From assembly GCF_000299035.1 (NCBI RefSeq), contig NZ_JH921518.1, positions 124,001 to 188,000 of the forward strand: a DNA stretch of 64,000 bases, written 5' to 3'. Shown one piece after another: positions 35,773-45,198 of the stretch (position 1 is its first letter; the number at the start of each line of letters is the position of its first letter). The position numbers were made by a program, and so were the translations under genes. The notes under the pieces were generated by a model that had not been told where the DNA came from, did no database searches, and saw only the letters and a list, made by a program, of their open reading frames with translations. Source of the DNA: Bacillus bingmayongensis. GTDB lineage: Bacteria; Bacillota; Bacilli; Bacillales; Bacillaceae_G.

Positions 35773-36645
35773 TTAATAAATTGCTTTACTATCTTTCGGT
35801 AAAGATTTCACATGCTTTAAATACCTTATCACTCTGTCATCATCATTTCGTGGATATTCATAACTAAAATAGCTAGCAACTCCGATTGCAGTTTCTCTAA
35901 ATAAATCTTCCATTACAAAGAAAGACTTCCAAATGGTTTCATACTCTGCATTTGAAAAAGTCTCCACATATCGTTTCCACATGTCATTCTCAAGATATTG
36001 TTCAAAATACTTTCCAAATTTCCCAGCGCTAACTGTAAAATTTGTCTTTATCCCAATATGCCATTCTAGCATTTGCATCAGCATATTTCTCACAGGACCT
36101 TCAAGCATCCCTTTTACATAGGGTAGCTCTTCTCTCCACAATCCTTTTGCAACATTGGTACTACACCACCAAAACTCATTACAGCAATCCGCAAATTCTT
36201 TTTCAATTGACCTTTTTATAAGATAATCTGAATCACTTGCTGGTGGAAATGGTTCAATACAGCCATCTTTATCAAGAAGAAGTACACTTAAGCTATCTCT
36301 ATCAAGAAGTTCATTTACTAATTCTACTGGAACTAAAGTCAAATCGATTCGATTCCCGTCTATAAACTGCATCAAATAAGGAAATTTCCCATCCTCTTCT
36401 GGTGGAACTAAAGTGCTTTCTTCTGGCATTTGTACAATCATTATTTCTCCAAATCTATTTATCCAGCTGTGATCAGATGTGAATGACCTTATATCTTTCA
36501 CAACATATATAATATCGTAATCTTGAAAACAGTCTTTCTTCACATTTGGATTCACACGAGAACCATTCATAATAACTGCACGAATACGTTTATCTTCTCT
36601 CGCTGTATTTAATATTAAATCCATCATTTCTTTTTCGCTTCTCAT
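35773..36645 (-). CDS. Aminoglycoside 6-adenylyltransferase, ANT(6) family
   Basis: A 290-residue nucleotidyltransferase. The active site motif GSR at 28-30 and the metal-binding Asp42/Asp44 in DYDIIYVV are intact, and the C-terminal helical half (EFWWCSTNVAKGLWREELPYVKGM) is typical of AadK-like enzymes, which adenylylate streptomycin. Chromosomal copies are common in Bacillus. Actual resistance cannot be inferred from the sequence alone. Confidence 0.9.
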   Translation of the reverse strand: MRSEKEMMDLILNTAREDKRIRAVIMNGSRVNPNVKKDCFQDYDIIYVVKDIRSFTSDHSWINRFGEIMIVQMPEESTLVPPEEDGKFPYLMQFIDGNRIDLTLVPVELVNELLDRDSLSVLLLDKDGCIEPFPPASDSDYLIKRSIEKEFADCCNEFWWCSTNVAKGLWREELPYVKGMLEGPVRNMLMQMLEWHIGIKTNFTVSAGKFGKYFEQYLENDMWKRYVETFSNAEYETIWKSFFVMEDLFRETAIGVASYFSYEYPRNDDDRVIRYLKHVKSLPKDSKAIY

Positions 36646-36801
36646 ATTTTCATAACCTCCAAATTTTATTAGTGCACCGTACTATATTCATTTTGGAGGG
36701 GCACGAGAAGAATCACCTGTATTCCATACATGTTATAACATATCAAACATTTTCTTCATTTTTTCCTCCTAGTCTAGTAGATCGACGCCATTTAAATTTT
36801 A

Positions 36802-37515
36802 TCACTCTGTTACAAGCGCCATTACAAATCCATCATATCCCTTACTCCCTACTGTTTGAATTGCTGTGCCACTTACACGCGGTTCAGCAGCAATTCATTC
36901 ATAGAAACGACGTATCCCCTGTACACGCGAATCATCACTTGAAGCATCAATCACTTCCCCTTCACGCACTACATTATCTCCAATAATTAAGCTACCACGC
37001 CTTGAAAGTTTAAGAGCCCACTCAAAATACGCTGAATTGTTTTGTTTATCCGCATCAATAAAAATAAAATCAAATGGCTCATAATCTTCATTAGCTATTT
37101 GTTGTAAGGAGTCTATTGCCATCCCTGTTCGTACATGAACTACATCACTCAATTTAGCTCTTTCAATATTAGCACGAGCAATTTCAGCGTACTTTTCACT
37201 TACTTCAAGCGTAATAAGACGACCACCTGTTGGTAATGCTCTTCCAAGCCATATTGTGCTATATCCCCCTAAAGTTCTAATCTCTAAAATATTCCGTGCC
37301 CCGTGGATTTGTACAAGTAATTATAAGAATTTCCCCTGAGCTATTGAAACGTCATGCGCTGGCAAATTAGCTTCCGCATTCACTTGAAGTACCTCTTCAA
37401 GAATAGAATCAGTTGGCACAAGTAAATTCGTAATATAGTCATCAACAGCTGTCCATTTATCAATATGATTCACGTAAATACCATTCCCTTCGAATTGTAT
37501 GGGATAACCCTTCAA
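36802..37515 (-). pseudogene. Class I SAM-dependent O-methyltransferase pseudogene
   Basis: One frame reads a full O-methyltransferase of the caffeoyl-CoA-OMT type, from DKWTAVDDYITNLL through FDFIFIDADKQNN to KGYDGFVMALVTE. Two in-frame stops break it: TAA after SIAQGKFL (37321-37323) and TGA after IRRFYE (36895-36897). The SAM motif I reads EIRTLGGYS, whereas family members have EIGTxGGYS, a further damaging change. No frameshift is needed. Confidence 0.88.
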
Positions 37516-37565
37516 TAACTTTCACTTCCATTATAGTTCATAAAATTCGGAATTAAAAATAAATA

Positions 37566-37598
37566 AAAAAGATTTGGCTTTAAACCAAATCTTTTTTT
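37566..37598 (-). terminator. Terminator after the SDR gene
   Basis: AAAAAAGATTTGG and CCAAATCTTTTTT arms with a short loop. Confidence 0.85.
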
Positions 37599-37614
37599 AT
37601 TCATATACAATTTC

Positions 37615-38334
37615 TTACGGATTAGTAGACCAAAGCCCAGCAGATTTAATAAATGTACGTTTATTTAATTTCAGCTGCGCTACGATAAACTCTGCAATAT
37701 CTTCTGCTTGCATGACTCTATCTGGATTACCATCTGTTAATCCTAATTCTACTGCCATATCTGTTGCAACTGTACTTGGTGTTAAAGCTGTTACACGAAT
37801 GTTGTGTTTACGTACTTCCATCGCTAATGATTCTGTTAAACCAAGAACACCAAATTTTGAAGCACTGTATGCACTTGTTACTGGTGCACCTTTTTGTCCA
37901 GCTGTAGATGAGATGTTAATGATGTCACCAGATTGTTGTTCAATCATGCTTGGCAATGCTGCACGAGTTGCATAATATACACCCATTAAGTTGACTTGGA
38001 TAATTTTTTCCCAATCAGCAACATCTAATTCTAAGAACTTACCGAACTTAGAAATACCTGCATTATTAATTAAAATATCGATAGAACCTAATCCACTTTT
38101 TAATGTTTCAATAGCAGTAGTAACTTCTTCATATGAAGATACATCAGCAGTAGCAATAACAGCTTTTACGCCTTCAGCTTCCACTTCTTTCGCCACTGCT
38201 TTTAAGTTTTCTTCAGAGCGCGCTAAAAGGCCAACATTTACGCCTTCTTTTGCTAAAGCAATTGCTACAGCACGGCCAATTCCTCTTCCTGCTCCTGTAA
38301 TTAATGCATTTTTCCCTTGTAATAACTCTGCCAA
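37615..38334 (-). CDS. Short-chain dehydrogenase, FabG-like
   Basis: A 239-residue SDR. NAD(P)-binding TGAGRGIG at about 12-19, NNAG at about 88, and the catalytic Ser-Tyr-Lys set (ISSTAGQ, YSASKFG). It resembles 3-oxoacyl-ACP reductases, but these are hard to tell from other SDRs. The start is a TTG (38332-38334) seven bases behind GAGGAG; the alternative GTG nine bases upstream overlaps that site. The gap 38335-38619 holds no other gene. Confidence 0.88.
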   Translation of the reverse strand: MAELLQGKNALITGAGRGIGRAVAIALAKEGVNVGLLARSEENLKAVAKEVEAEGVKAVIATADVSSYEEVTTAIETLKSGLGSIDILINNAGISKFGKFLELDVADWEKIIQVNLMGVYYATRAALPSMIEQQSGDIINISSTAGQKGAPVTSAYSASKFGVLGLTESLAMEVRKHNIRVTALTPSTVATDMAVELGLTDGNPDRVMQAEDIAEFIVAQLKLNKRTFIKSAGLWSTNP

Positions 38335-38556
38335 ATATAACACTCCTCAATCATTCTAAGTTACTTTTTCATACCATGAATTCTATATGTATATCACCCT
38401 AAATGCAATTATGCACTTTGATGTGCGTAGGTTACTTGTAAGTAACTAATGTGTTTAATATAGTCTCTATAACATTACACATATTTAATCATTCTTAGAC
38501 ATAGAATATTTCTTGTTTTGAATACGGGCTGTATTCTAAAAGACTATTGCTATTTA

Positions 38557-38585
38557 GAAGAAGAGAAACTATGCTTCTCTCTTCG
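38557..38585 (-). terminator. Probable terminator after the histidine kinase
   Basis: Imperfect GAAGAGAGAAG / TTTCTCTTCTTC hairpin 35 bases beyond the stop codon. Confidence 0.45.
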
Positions 38586-38619
38586 TTATCTTATCTATAT
38601 TGATTCGGGTCATGTTCTT

Positions 38620-39678
38620 TTAGTTTATAGATTTACTGCCAGGAATCGAAACAATAAATTCAGTTCCATTTCCAACCACACTCTCTACCCGTATCTTCCC
38701 TTGGTGAAGGTCAATCACTTTTTTCACAATCGCCAATCCTAAGCCGTTCCCCCCATGTGCACGATTTCGTGATGAATCTACTTTATAAAATCGCTCGAAA
38801 ATATGTTGCTTTTTTTCCTCTGATATTCCTATTCCTGTATCACGAATATGAACCTCAGCTTGTTCGTCATTTTGCATTAATTGAATCGTAATTGCTCCAC
38901 CACTTGGCGTAAATTTAATACTATTATGAAGTAAATTTATCCATACTTGACTCATACTTTCTTTATCCGCCGTAACGTATACTTTGTCTAAAGATAGTTC
39001 TAACTCAATTTCCTTTTCACTCCAAAGCGGTTCACAATTTAGCACAATTTGTTTTAATTGTTGATCTAATCTATATGTTATATGCTCTGGCAAATGTTCT
39101 TCAGATTCTAACAACGTTAATTTAAGCAAATTATGACTAAGCTTAGATAGCCTTGTTGTCTCTGTTTCAATGATCGTAAGGTAATGCTTTTTCTTTTCAT
39201 CTGGTAAGTGATCATCTTGGAGTGCGCGCGCAAATCCTTTAATCGATGTTAGCGGCGATTGAATTTCATGCGAAACATTAGATACAAATTCTTGTCGCAT
39301 TCTTTCCATTGCATTCAATTCATCCGCCATTTCATTAATACTTTTCACAAGGACACCTATTTCTCCATCATACTGCTCTTCATTCCTTATTTTCACAGAA
39401 AAATCACCTTTTGTAATTTTTTGTATCGGCTCAATAATAGACCAAACCATTGCTTCTCGCTTTGGTCTCATTAAAAGTCCAATTGTCATACTAGCTAAAA
39501 TAGCAAATAACAAACTTAAAATATTACTAATCAGAAAGCTAACAAAAGGTGCCACTTCTATGCTTAAAACACGTAGCACATATGATGATACAAAAAAGGC
39601 AATTGCCCAAAGTATAATAAGAGAGAGGAATACTCCCCCAACACTTACTATTACCTTCCAAAACTTTCGTCTACTCAT
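38620..39678 (-). CDS. Sensor histidine kinase
   Basis: A 352-residue kinase with two membrane spans (about 11-32 and 46-68) and almost no extracellular loop, then HAMP, the H box FVSNVSHEIQSPLTS (His137), N box NLLHNSIKFTP, and DTGIGI/GGNGLGLAI ATP-binding motifs. The short sensor part suggests detection within the membrane or through the co-encoded ABC protein (inference). Its ATG overlaps the response regulator stop by four bases. Confidence 0.93.
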   Translation of the reverse strand: MSRRKFWKVIVSVGGVFLSLIILWAIAFFVSSYVLRVLSIEVAPFVSFLISNILSLLFAILASMTIGLLMRPKREAMVWSIIEPIQKITKGDFSVKIRNEEQYDGEIGVLVKSINEMADELNAMERMRQEFVSNVSHEIQSPLTSIKGFARALQDDHLPDEKKKHYLTIIETETTRLSKLSHNLLKLTLLESEEHLPEHITYRLDQQLKQIVLNCEPLWSEKEIELELSLDKVYVTADKESMSQVWINLLHNSIKFTPSGGAITIQLMQNDEQAEVHIRDTGIGISEEKKQHIFERFYKVDSSRNRAHGGNGLGLAIVKKVIDLHQGKIRVESVVGNGTEFIVSIPGSKSIN

Positions 39679-40349
39679 TTCCTTACCTCTAATCGATAAC
39701 CTAGCCCACGAATTGTCTTTATTGTAAAACCTGTTTGCTCTTCCTGAAACTTTTCACGCAAGCGATTAATATGAACATCCAAAGTCCGTTCATTCCCTTC
39801 AAAATCATACCCCCACACTGCTTCAATCAATTGCTCCCTTGAGCATGTTCTACCTACCTTTGAACCTATAGTAAACAATAGCTCAAATTCTTTTAAAGGT
39901 AATGTTATCGTTTGCTCTCCAATTGTAACTTCAAATGTTTTACGATTTAATAATACATTTCCCACTTGGATAGACTGTGATACATTGATTTGATATCGCT
40001 TCAGTAACGCTTTTACTCGTACAACTAATTCTAATGGATCAAAAGGTTTTACGAGATAATCATCTGTCCCTAACTGGAACCCTTTCACCTTTTGCGAAGT
40101 TTCTCCTTTTGCTGTAAGCATTAAAAGAGGGATATCGTAATATTTTCTTAATTCATAGCATAGTTCCCAGCCATCCATATTTGGCATCATGATATCGAGT
40201 ATAACCATATCCATTTTCACTTCTTCTATTTTACGGAGAGCATCCATCCCATCAATCGCCTCGTATGTTTGAAAACCTTCTCGTTCCAAGAACACAGAAA
40301 CTAATTCTCTAATGTGTGGATCATCATCTACTACTAAAATTTTCGCCAT
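39675..40349 (-). CDS. OmpR/PhoB-family response regulator
   Basis: A 224-residue regulator: receiver domain with acidic pocket DDD (8-10), phospho-acceptor Asp52 in LDIMMPNMDG, and Lys in MLTAKG, followed by a winged helix with RTLDVHINRLREKF. It lies 107 bases downstream of the ABC exporter gene and overlaps the kinase gene. The ATG at 40349 follows AGAGGTG. Probable target: the 11-bp direct repeats upstream of the exporter. Confidence 0.93.
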   Translation of the reverse strand: MAKILVVDDDPHIRELVSVFLEREGFQTYEAIDGMDALRKIEEVKMDMVILDIMMPNMDGWELCYELRKYYDIPLLMLTAKGETSQKVKGFQLGTDDYLVKPFDPLELVVRVKALLKRYQINVSQSIQVGNVLLNRKTFEVTIGEQTITLPLKEFELLFTIGSKVGRTCSREQLIEAVWGYDFEGNERTLDVHINRLREKFQEEQTGFTIKTIRGLGYRLEVRK

Positions 40350-40455
40350 CAAATCGTCACCTCTTCTCTTTTATCATGCCATTTATAATAATGAATAAGC
40401 AGTGAAGTAAAAAATGTCCCCACTGCTTCAAAATCTAATACTACATGCAATCGTT

Positions 40456-42216
40456 TTATAGCGCCCTCTCTTTAATTTTCAATTGCTGCATTGCAAATTC
40501 ACGGTACATATCATGAGATTGTAACAATTCATCGTGAGAGCCACTCCCTGTAAGTTTTCCTTTTTCAATAAAGATAATTTTGTCTGCATCTACAACAGTA
40601 GAAAGTCGGTGTGCAATAACTAAAGTTGTTCTGCCTTTCATTAAGTTATTTAACGCTTTTTGAACTACAGATTCCGATTTACTATCAAGACTTGAAGTCG
40701 CTTCATCTAACATTAAGATTTGCGGATCTCGGAGCAACGCACGAGCAATCGCAATTCTTTGCCTTTGCCCTCCTGATAGCTTCACACCACGTTCTCCGAC
40801 TTCCGTATCATATCCTTTCGGTAAATCATGAATAAATGCATCAACATAAGCCATCGCGGATACTCGTTCTATTTCCTCGTCACTAACATTCCCTTCAACT
40901 CCATAGCAAATATTATCTCGGATCGTCCCATCAATTAACGGACTATCTTGTGATACATATCCAATTTGGCGTCGCCAAGATTGTAATGAATATGTTGAAA
41001 TAGGCTCTTTCCCTAACTTTACAACACCACTCGTCGGTTCATAAAAACGTTCTAGTAAAGAAAACAATGTCGTTTTCCCACTACCACTAGGTCCTACAAT
41101 TGCAGTTACTTTTCCTGATTCAATTGTAAAATGAATATTTTGTAGTACCTTTTCTTCTTCGTTATATTCAAAATCTACATTTTCAATCAAAATGGATTGC
41201 TTTGCATTTGTCACATTAACACCATCTATATGATTTTCAACTTCATACTCTAAAATTGTATTAATACGTTCCGTTGCACCGATTGCCTTTTGGAATTGCG
41301 TAAAGAACATTGAAAGCTGACTCATCGGCATAACAATTTGCACTAAATATAGAATAAATGCCACAAGTTCTCCTGTTGTTAGTGCCCCACTAGAAACTCG
41401 CATTCCACCATACCCTACAATAATAACAAGCAACGCCATTAAAACAAACGACATAACTGGCGTAATTAAAGCTTGCACTTTTCCTTCCTTTAATCCAAAT
41501 TGTAATAACTTTTGAATTCCTTTGTTACCATTTTCATATTCTTTTGACTCCGTATTTGACGATTTCACCAAACGAATTTCTGATAATACTTGGTTTAACA
41601 CACTTGTAAAAGAAGCCGTCTCATCTTGTAGTGTTTTAGAAATTTTATACATCATTCTTCCAAGTGGCACTAAAATCAAAACAGATAACGGAATAACTGT
41701 TAACAATAGAACTGTCATTTTCCAATCTAAAACAAATAATACAATTAATGATCCGACAATAGAAATACCACCTGTTAATAAGTTAGACAGGTGCTCTGAA
41801 ATTAATGTTCTTACAACACCTGTATCATTTGTCATACGGCTAATCGTATCACCCGTCCTGTTTTGATCATAGTAAGAAACCGGTAAGATCAGAACCTTTT
41901 TCCATAGTCGTTCTCTAATTCCAGCTACAATTTTTTGCCCAATATAATTAAGGAAATAAATCGATAACCCTGCTGCAATTGTTTGAACAACAAAAAATGC
42001 AACTAATCCAACAATCTGAATTGTATTTATTGATGAGATTGAAAAATTATCAACTAACCCTTTTGTAAGCATTGGAATAAACAAACTCGCTCCTGTTGAG
42101 AACAAACTCATTACTAATGCAAAAATAAGAATACCTCTCGGAGGATTTGTATCTTGTATGAGGCGTAAAAACTTTCGCCAACTGCCCTTTTGTTTCTCTT
42201 TATTTTTTATTTCCAC
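40456..42216 (-). CDS. ABC multidrug exporter half-transporter, BmrA-like
   Basis: A 586-residue protein with six N-terminal spans fused to an ATPase domain: Walker A GPSGSGKTT, signature LSGGQRQRIAIARALL, Walker B ILMLDEATSSLD, H-loop IAHRLSTV. The start KNKEKQKGSWRKFLRLIQDT and overall layout resemble B. subtilis BmrA, a homodimeric drug exporter. First gene of an exporter-response regulator-kinase operon, so export is probably induced by a compound sensed by that system (inference). Confidence 0.93.
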   Translation of the reverse strand: MEIKNKEKQKGSWRKFLRLIQDTNPPRGILIFALVMSLFSTGASLFIPMLTKGLVDNFSISSINTIQIVGLVAFFVVQTIAAGLSIYFLNYIGQKIVAGIRERLWKKVLILPVSYYDQNRTGDTISRMTNDTGVVRTLISEHLSNLLTGGISIVGSLIVLFVLDWKMTVLLLTVIPLSVLILVPLGRMMYKISKTLQDETASFTSVLNQVLSEIRLVKSSNTESKEYENGNKGIQKLLQFGLKEGKVQALITPVMSFVLMALLVIIVGYGGMRVSSGALTTGELVAFILYLVQIVMPMSQLSMFFTQFQKAIGATERINTILEYEVENHIDGVNVTNAKQSILIENVDFEYNEEEKVLQNIHFTIESGKVTAIVGPSGSGKTTLFSLLERFYEPTSGVVKLGKEPISTYSLQSWRRQIGYVSQDSPLIDGTIRDNICYGVEGNVSDEEIERVSAMAYVDAFIHDLPKGYDTEVGERGVKLSGGQRQRIAIARALLRDPQILMLDEATSSLDSKSESVVQKALNNLMKGRTTLVIAHRLSTVVDADKIIFIEKGKLTGSGSHDELLQSHDMYREFAMQQLKIKERAL

Positions 42217-42533
42217 TTCTGTTCATCTCCTTATTTCAATCCAAACGGCTATTTCTAAAATTAGAATACGATATGAATGTAAACTGAATGTAAACAGTCA
42301 AATACTTAATCTATTTTTTTTGGAAATAAAACACATCAAACATTATCTTTACAACAGATATAATTATCTGATATTATTACCTGGTACTTATGAGAATGAG
42401 TATTCTTTCATTTCAATAAAAAGGAATTATACAATAATGATTCCAATATATATAACATGTATTTTTACACCCTACGATTGTAGGAATATCACACAAACCT
42501 TACAAATCTTCATTGATTGAAAGGAGTATCCCT
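42217..42533. other. Divergent intergenic region between exporter and hydrolase
   Basis: This 317-base gap carries the 11-bp repeats near the exporter side and an AT-rich promoter-like area toward the hydrolase. A partial GAGAATGAGTATTCTT inverted repeat at about 42394 faintly recalls a Fur box. No gene was seen. Confidence 0.5.
42274..42295 (-). promoter_or_regulatory. Tandem 11-bp direct repeat upstream of the ABC exporter operon
   Basis: TGAATGTAAAC occurs twice without a gap (42274-42284 and 42285-42295), 58 bases before the exporter start. A one-helical-turn direct repeat is the usual form of an OmpR-family binding site, and the operon encodes such a regulator. Confidence 0.6.
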
Positions 42534-43298
42534 TTGTACACAAACAAGAATCCCAAAAAGAAAACCATTATATTCATTCATGGATTAGTCGGAAATCGTC
42601 GTGCCTTTAAAAAAGAATATAAACGTTTTTCTTCCTCTTACAATATAGTAACATATGACTTGCTAGGACATGGTGAAGACAAAGGACAAGCAATCGAATT
42701 TTCTTTAGACCGATTAGTACAACAGCTATCCGACCTGTATGAAACAGAAGGAATTGAACAAGCTCATATTTGTGCCTTAAGCTATGGTTGTTATATTGCT
42801 ACTATATTTGCACACAAATACCCTGAAAAAGTATTAAGCCTTTGTCATATTGGTGGACATTATAATAATCCATCCCTTTTATATAATGTCTTTCGAAAAT
42901 TTTGGGATAAAAGAGAACATGACTATTCTACTTGGCTATATCAATATGCAAATACAATTTTCCCAAGTGGAATATTAAAAGCAAGTCCTTTTGCAGTCAT
43001 TTCAAAAAACATTTATTATCGCTTTGGATTACAGCTACACTCGTCCATTATTGTTCAATCGCTCAAGCACCGTTTAGAATTTGATTTAAAATCTCGTTTA
43101 AAAGAATTGTCGCAGCCTATTTTATGGGTAATGGGAGAACATGATCATCTCTACAAATCTTGTCTATTTGACTTAAAATCTATTCTCCCAAACGTGTTAT
43201 ACAGAGAAATCCCGCTAGCTGGGCATGCAGCAAATTTATTTCGTCCTAACTATTTCCATGATTTGTATTCTCGCTTTTTACAAGGAGAGTTAAAATAG
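42534..43298 (+). CDS. Alpha/beta hydrolase
   Basis: A 254-residue alpha/beta hydrolase with oxyanion motif HGLVG near residue 16, nucleophile elbow ALSYGC (Ser near residue 84), acid in MGEHDHLY, and His in PLAGHAANL. The triad is complete. The start is a TTG at 42534 with AAAGGAG seven bases upstream. Substrate unknown. Two hairpins follow. Confidence 0.82.
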   Translation: MYTNKNPKKKTIIFIHGLVGNRRAFKKEYKRFSSSYNIVTYDLLGHGEDKGQAIEFSLDRLVQQLSDLYETEGIEQAHICALSYGCYIATIFAHKYPEKVLSLCHIGGHYNNPSLLYNVFRKFWDKREHDYSTWLYQYANTIFPSGILKASPFAVISKNIYYRFGLQLHSSIIVQSLKHRLEFDLKSRLKELSQPILWVMGEHDHLYKSCLFDLKSILPNVLYREIPLAGHAANLFRPNYFHDLYSRFLQGELK

Positions 43299-43324
43299 AA
43301 AAATATATAGTCGCACAAAATGCA

Positions 43325-43366
43325 AAAAGAGAAACATGTATTTATACAAGTGTTTCCCTCTTTTTC
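43325..43366 (+). terminator. Terminator after the hydrolase
   Basis: AAAAAGAG..GAAACA pairs with TGTTTC..CTCTTTTT around an AT loop, with a T run. Confidence 0.75.
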
Positions 43367-43409
43367 ATTTCTATCATTCATTTATATTTTCAAAAATAAA
43401 ACTAAAGAC

Positions 43410-43445
43410 AAGAAAAGCTTTCTAGTTTCCTAGAAAGCTTTTCTT
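43410..43445 (-). terminator. Terminator after entFM
   Basis: Perfect 16-base arms AAGAAAAGCTTTCTAG and complement around TTTC. Confidence 0.9.
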
Positions 43446-43473
43446 TATAATATTGAAGAATTAAATTCTCTTA

Positions 43474-44766
43474 TTACGCTTTTGTATAACCAGCTAAATG
43501 CTGACTCCAGTAAGAACTATTTACTGATTGAACTCTTACACCAGTTTTTTCAGTTTCTGCACTGATGAACTGACCGTTTCCTAAGTAAATACCCATATGA
43601 GTCATACCTCCAGCACCAGTAGTATTGCTAAAGTATACTAAATCGCCTGGTTGTGGATTACTAGTATGTTGTTTGCTGCTCCAGTAGCCAGCAACATTTT
43701 GACGTCCACCAGAATGACCTGCTTCTTTTAATACATAGTAAATGAAACCACTGCAGTCAAAGCCATTAGGTGTTGTACCTCCCCATGTATATGGTGAACC
43801 ATTTAATGATTGTGCAATAGACACAATTGATGATCCATTAGCAGATGGTGTTGTCGGTTTTTCTGTTTGTGTATTTCCTTGCTCACCGCCAGTAGTTGGA
43901 CGAGAAGGCGTAGTTACATTTGCTGTACCACCTTTTACAAACTTAACAAGATCTGCACTTACATAACCTGTTTTTCCTTGGTGGTTAATTTTATACCAAC
44001 CGTTTTCCCCACTAATAACTTGTAATGTTTGACCTTTCACTACGCCACCAATTACAGGATTATATGTAGCTGGGCCTGTACGTACACGTAAAGCACCTGT
44101 ATCAACAACATATGAACCATCTTTTCGGATTGTCATTTCATTGTTGCTAGGCTTTTCTGTTTCTGTATTTACATTTGTAGTTGTGCCGCCTTTTGTTACA
44201 AAGTCTTTACTTACATAGCCAGTTCCGCCATCGCGGTTAATTTTAAACCAGTCTTGTACTTCACCGACAACTTGTACAGTTTGTCCTTTGTTTACAGTAC
44301 CTACAACTGTATGAGAAGCGCTAGGGCCTGTACGTACGTTAAGTGAAGAAACATTTACTGTATATGTACCTGTTCCTTGTTGAACAGCAGTTCCTTGTTT
44401 TCCACCAGTTGTTACGAAGTCGCCGCTTACATAGCCTGTTTGACCGTTTACATTTACTTTAAACCAGCCATTTTCTTGACCAGTTACTTGTAGCACTTGG
44501 CCTTCTGTTACTTTAGAAATAATGTTATGTCCTGTGCCAGCACCTGAACGAACATTTAATACATCAGCTGTTACTGTATATTTTAGTTCAGAATTTGTTT
44601 CTACTGCATTTGTTTCAGTTACATTTGTTTCAACCGTTTGTTCTTGAGTTTGTCCATTGATTTCTTTTAGTGCATCAGCTGAAACTTGTGCATGAGCAGT
44701 ATCCATTCCAGGAACTGCTACGCCAGCTACAGATGCTGCTGCTAAACCTGCTAGTACTTTTTTCAT
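43474..44766 (-). CDS. entFM: EntFM/CwpFM cell-wall peptidase (SH3 x3 + NlpC/P60)
   Basis: A 430-residue secreted protein. Signal peptide with cleavage after AHA at about residue 26; three bacterial SH3 domains at about 62-119, 134-192 and 218-276, each with the LNVRSG/LNVRTG/LRVRTG start; a Thr/Pro linker; then NlpC/P60 with catalytic Cys338 in FDCSGF and His390 in MTHMG. Known from B. cereus as enterotoxin FM or cell wall peptidase FM, affecting cell shape, adhesion and virulence. A three-fold 11-bp repeat lies upstream. Confidence 0.93.
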   Translation of the reverse strand: MKKVLAGLAAASVAGVAVPGMDTAHAQVSADALKEINGQTQEQTVETNVTETNAVETNSELKYTVTADVLNVRSGAGTGHNIISKVTEGQVLQVTGQENGWFKVNVNGQTGYVSGDFVTTGGKQGTAVQQGTGTYTVNVSSLNVRTGPSASHTVVGTVNKGQTVQVVGEVQDWFKINRDGGTGYVSKDFVTKGGTTTNVNTETEKPSNNEMTIRKDGSYVVDTGALRVRTGPATYNPVIGGVVKGQTLQVISGENGWYKINHQGKTGYVSADLVKFVKGGTANVTTPSRPTTGGEQGNTQTEKPTTPSANGSSIVSIAQSLNGSPYTWGGTTPNGFDCSGFIYYVLKEAGHSGGRQNVAGYWSSKQHTSNPQPGDLVYFSNTTGAGGMTHMGIYLGNGQFISAETEKTGVRVQSVNSSYWSQHLAGYTKA

Positions 44767-44908
44767 AAGTTGTATTAACTCCCTTTCCCTACTACCCTCT
44801 TAAAAAATAAACTTAATATTTTCCAAAAACATTGGAAATAATTCCACATTAAATTCCTTTTTTTACCAAGGGCTTTCTTTTTCATACGTCATACATTTTA
44901 AATTATTA

Positions 44909-44941
44909 ATGTGAATTTCATGTGAACTTCATGTGAATTTC
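44909..44941 (-). promoter_or_regulatory. Three tandem 11-bp repeats upstream of entFM
   Basis: ATGTGAAYTTC occurs three times in a row (44909, 44920, 44931). On the entFM strand this is TTCACA spaced by five bases, repeated three times, which matches the geometry of PhoP/OmpR-family operators. It lies about 145 bases before the start codon. The rest of 44767-45198 has no recognised feature. Confidence 0.6.
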
Positions 44942-45198
44942 AACTTCATATAGAGTAATTTCGCAATAAAACATTTCCTTTTTTATTACAAAACGAATTG
45001 AAGTTTCCAGAAGTATCCCTTCTTTACCTATAATACGAATAAAAAGATAGTACCTAAGTAAACAATTGATTTCCCTACTGGTCTTACAAAATAGTATTAA
45101 CTATTTGCATACAAAAGAGTTCTTTTCATGAGTCACCTTCTTATCATGACAAAAATCTAACAAATACGCAACCATATAATATTCTAAAAAAATTAAAA

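Noticed and set aside
42390-42412. Fur-box-like inverted repeat upstream of the alpha/beta hydrolase
   Set aside because: Only a partial match to the 7-1-7 pattern, and no iron-related gene nearby.
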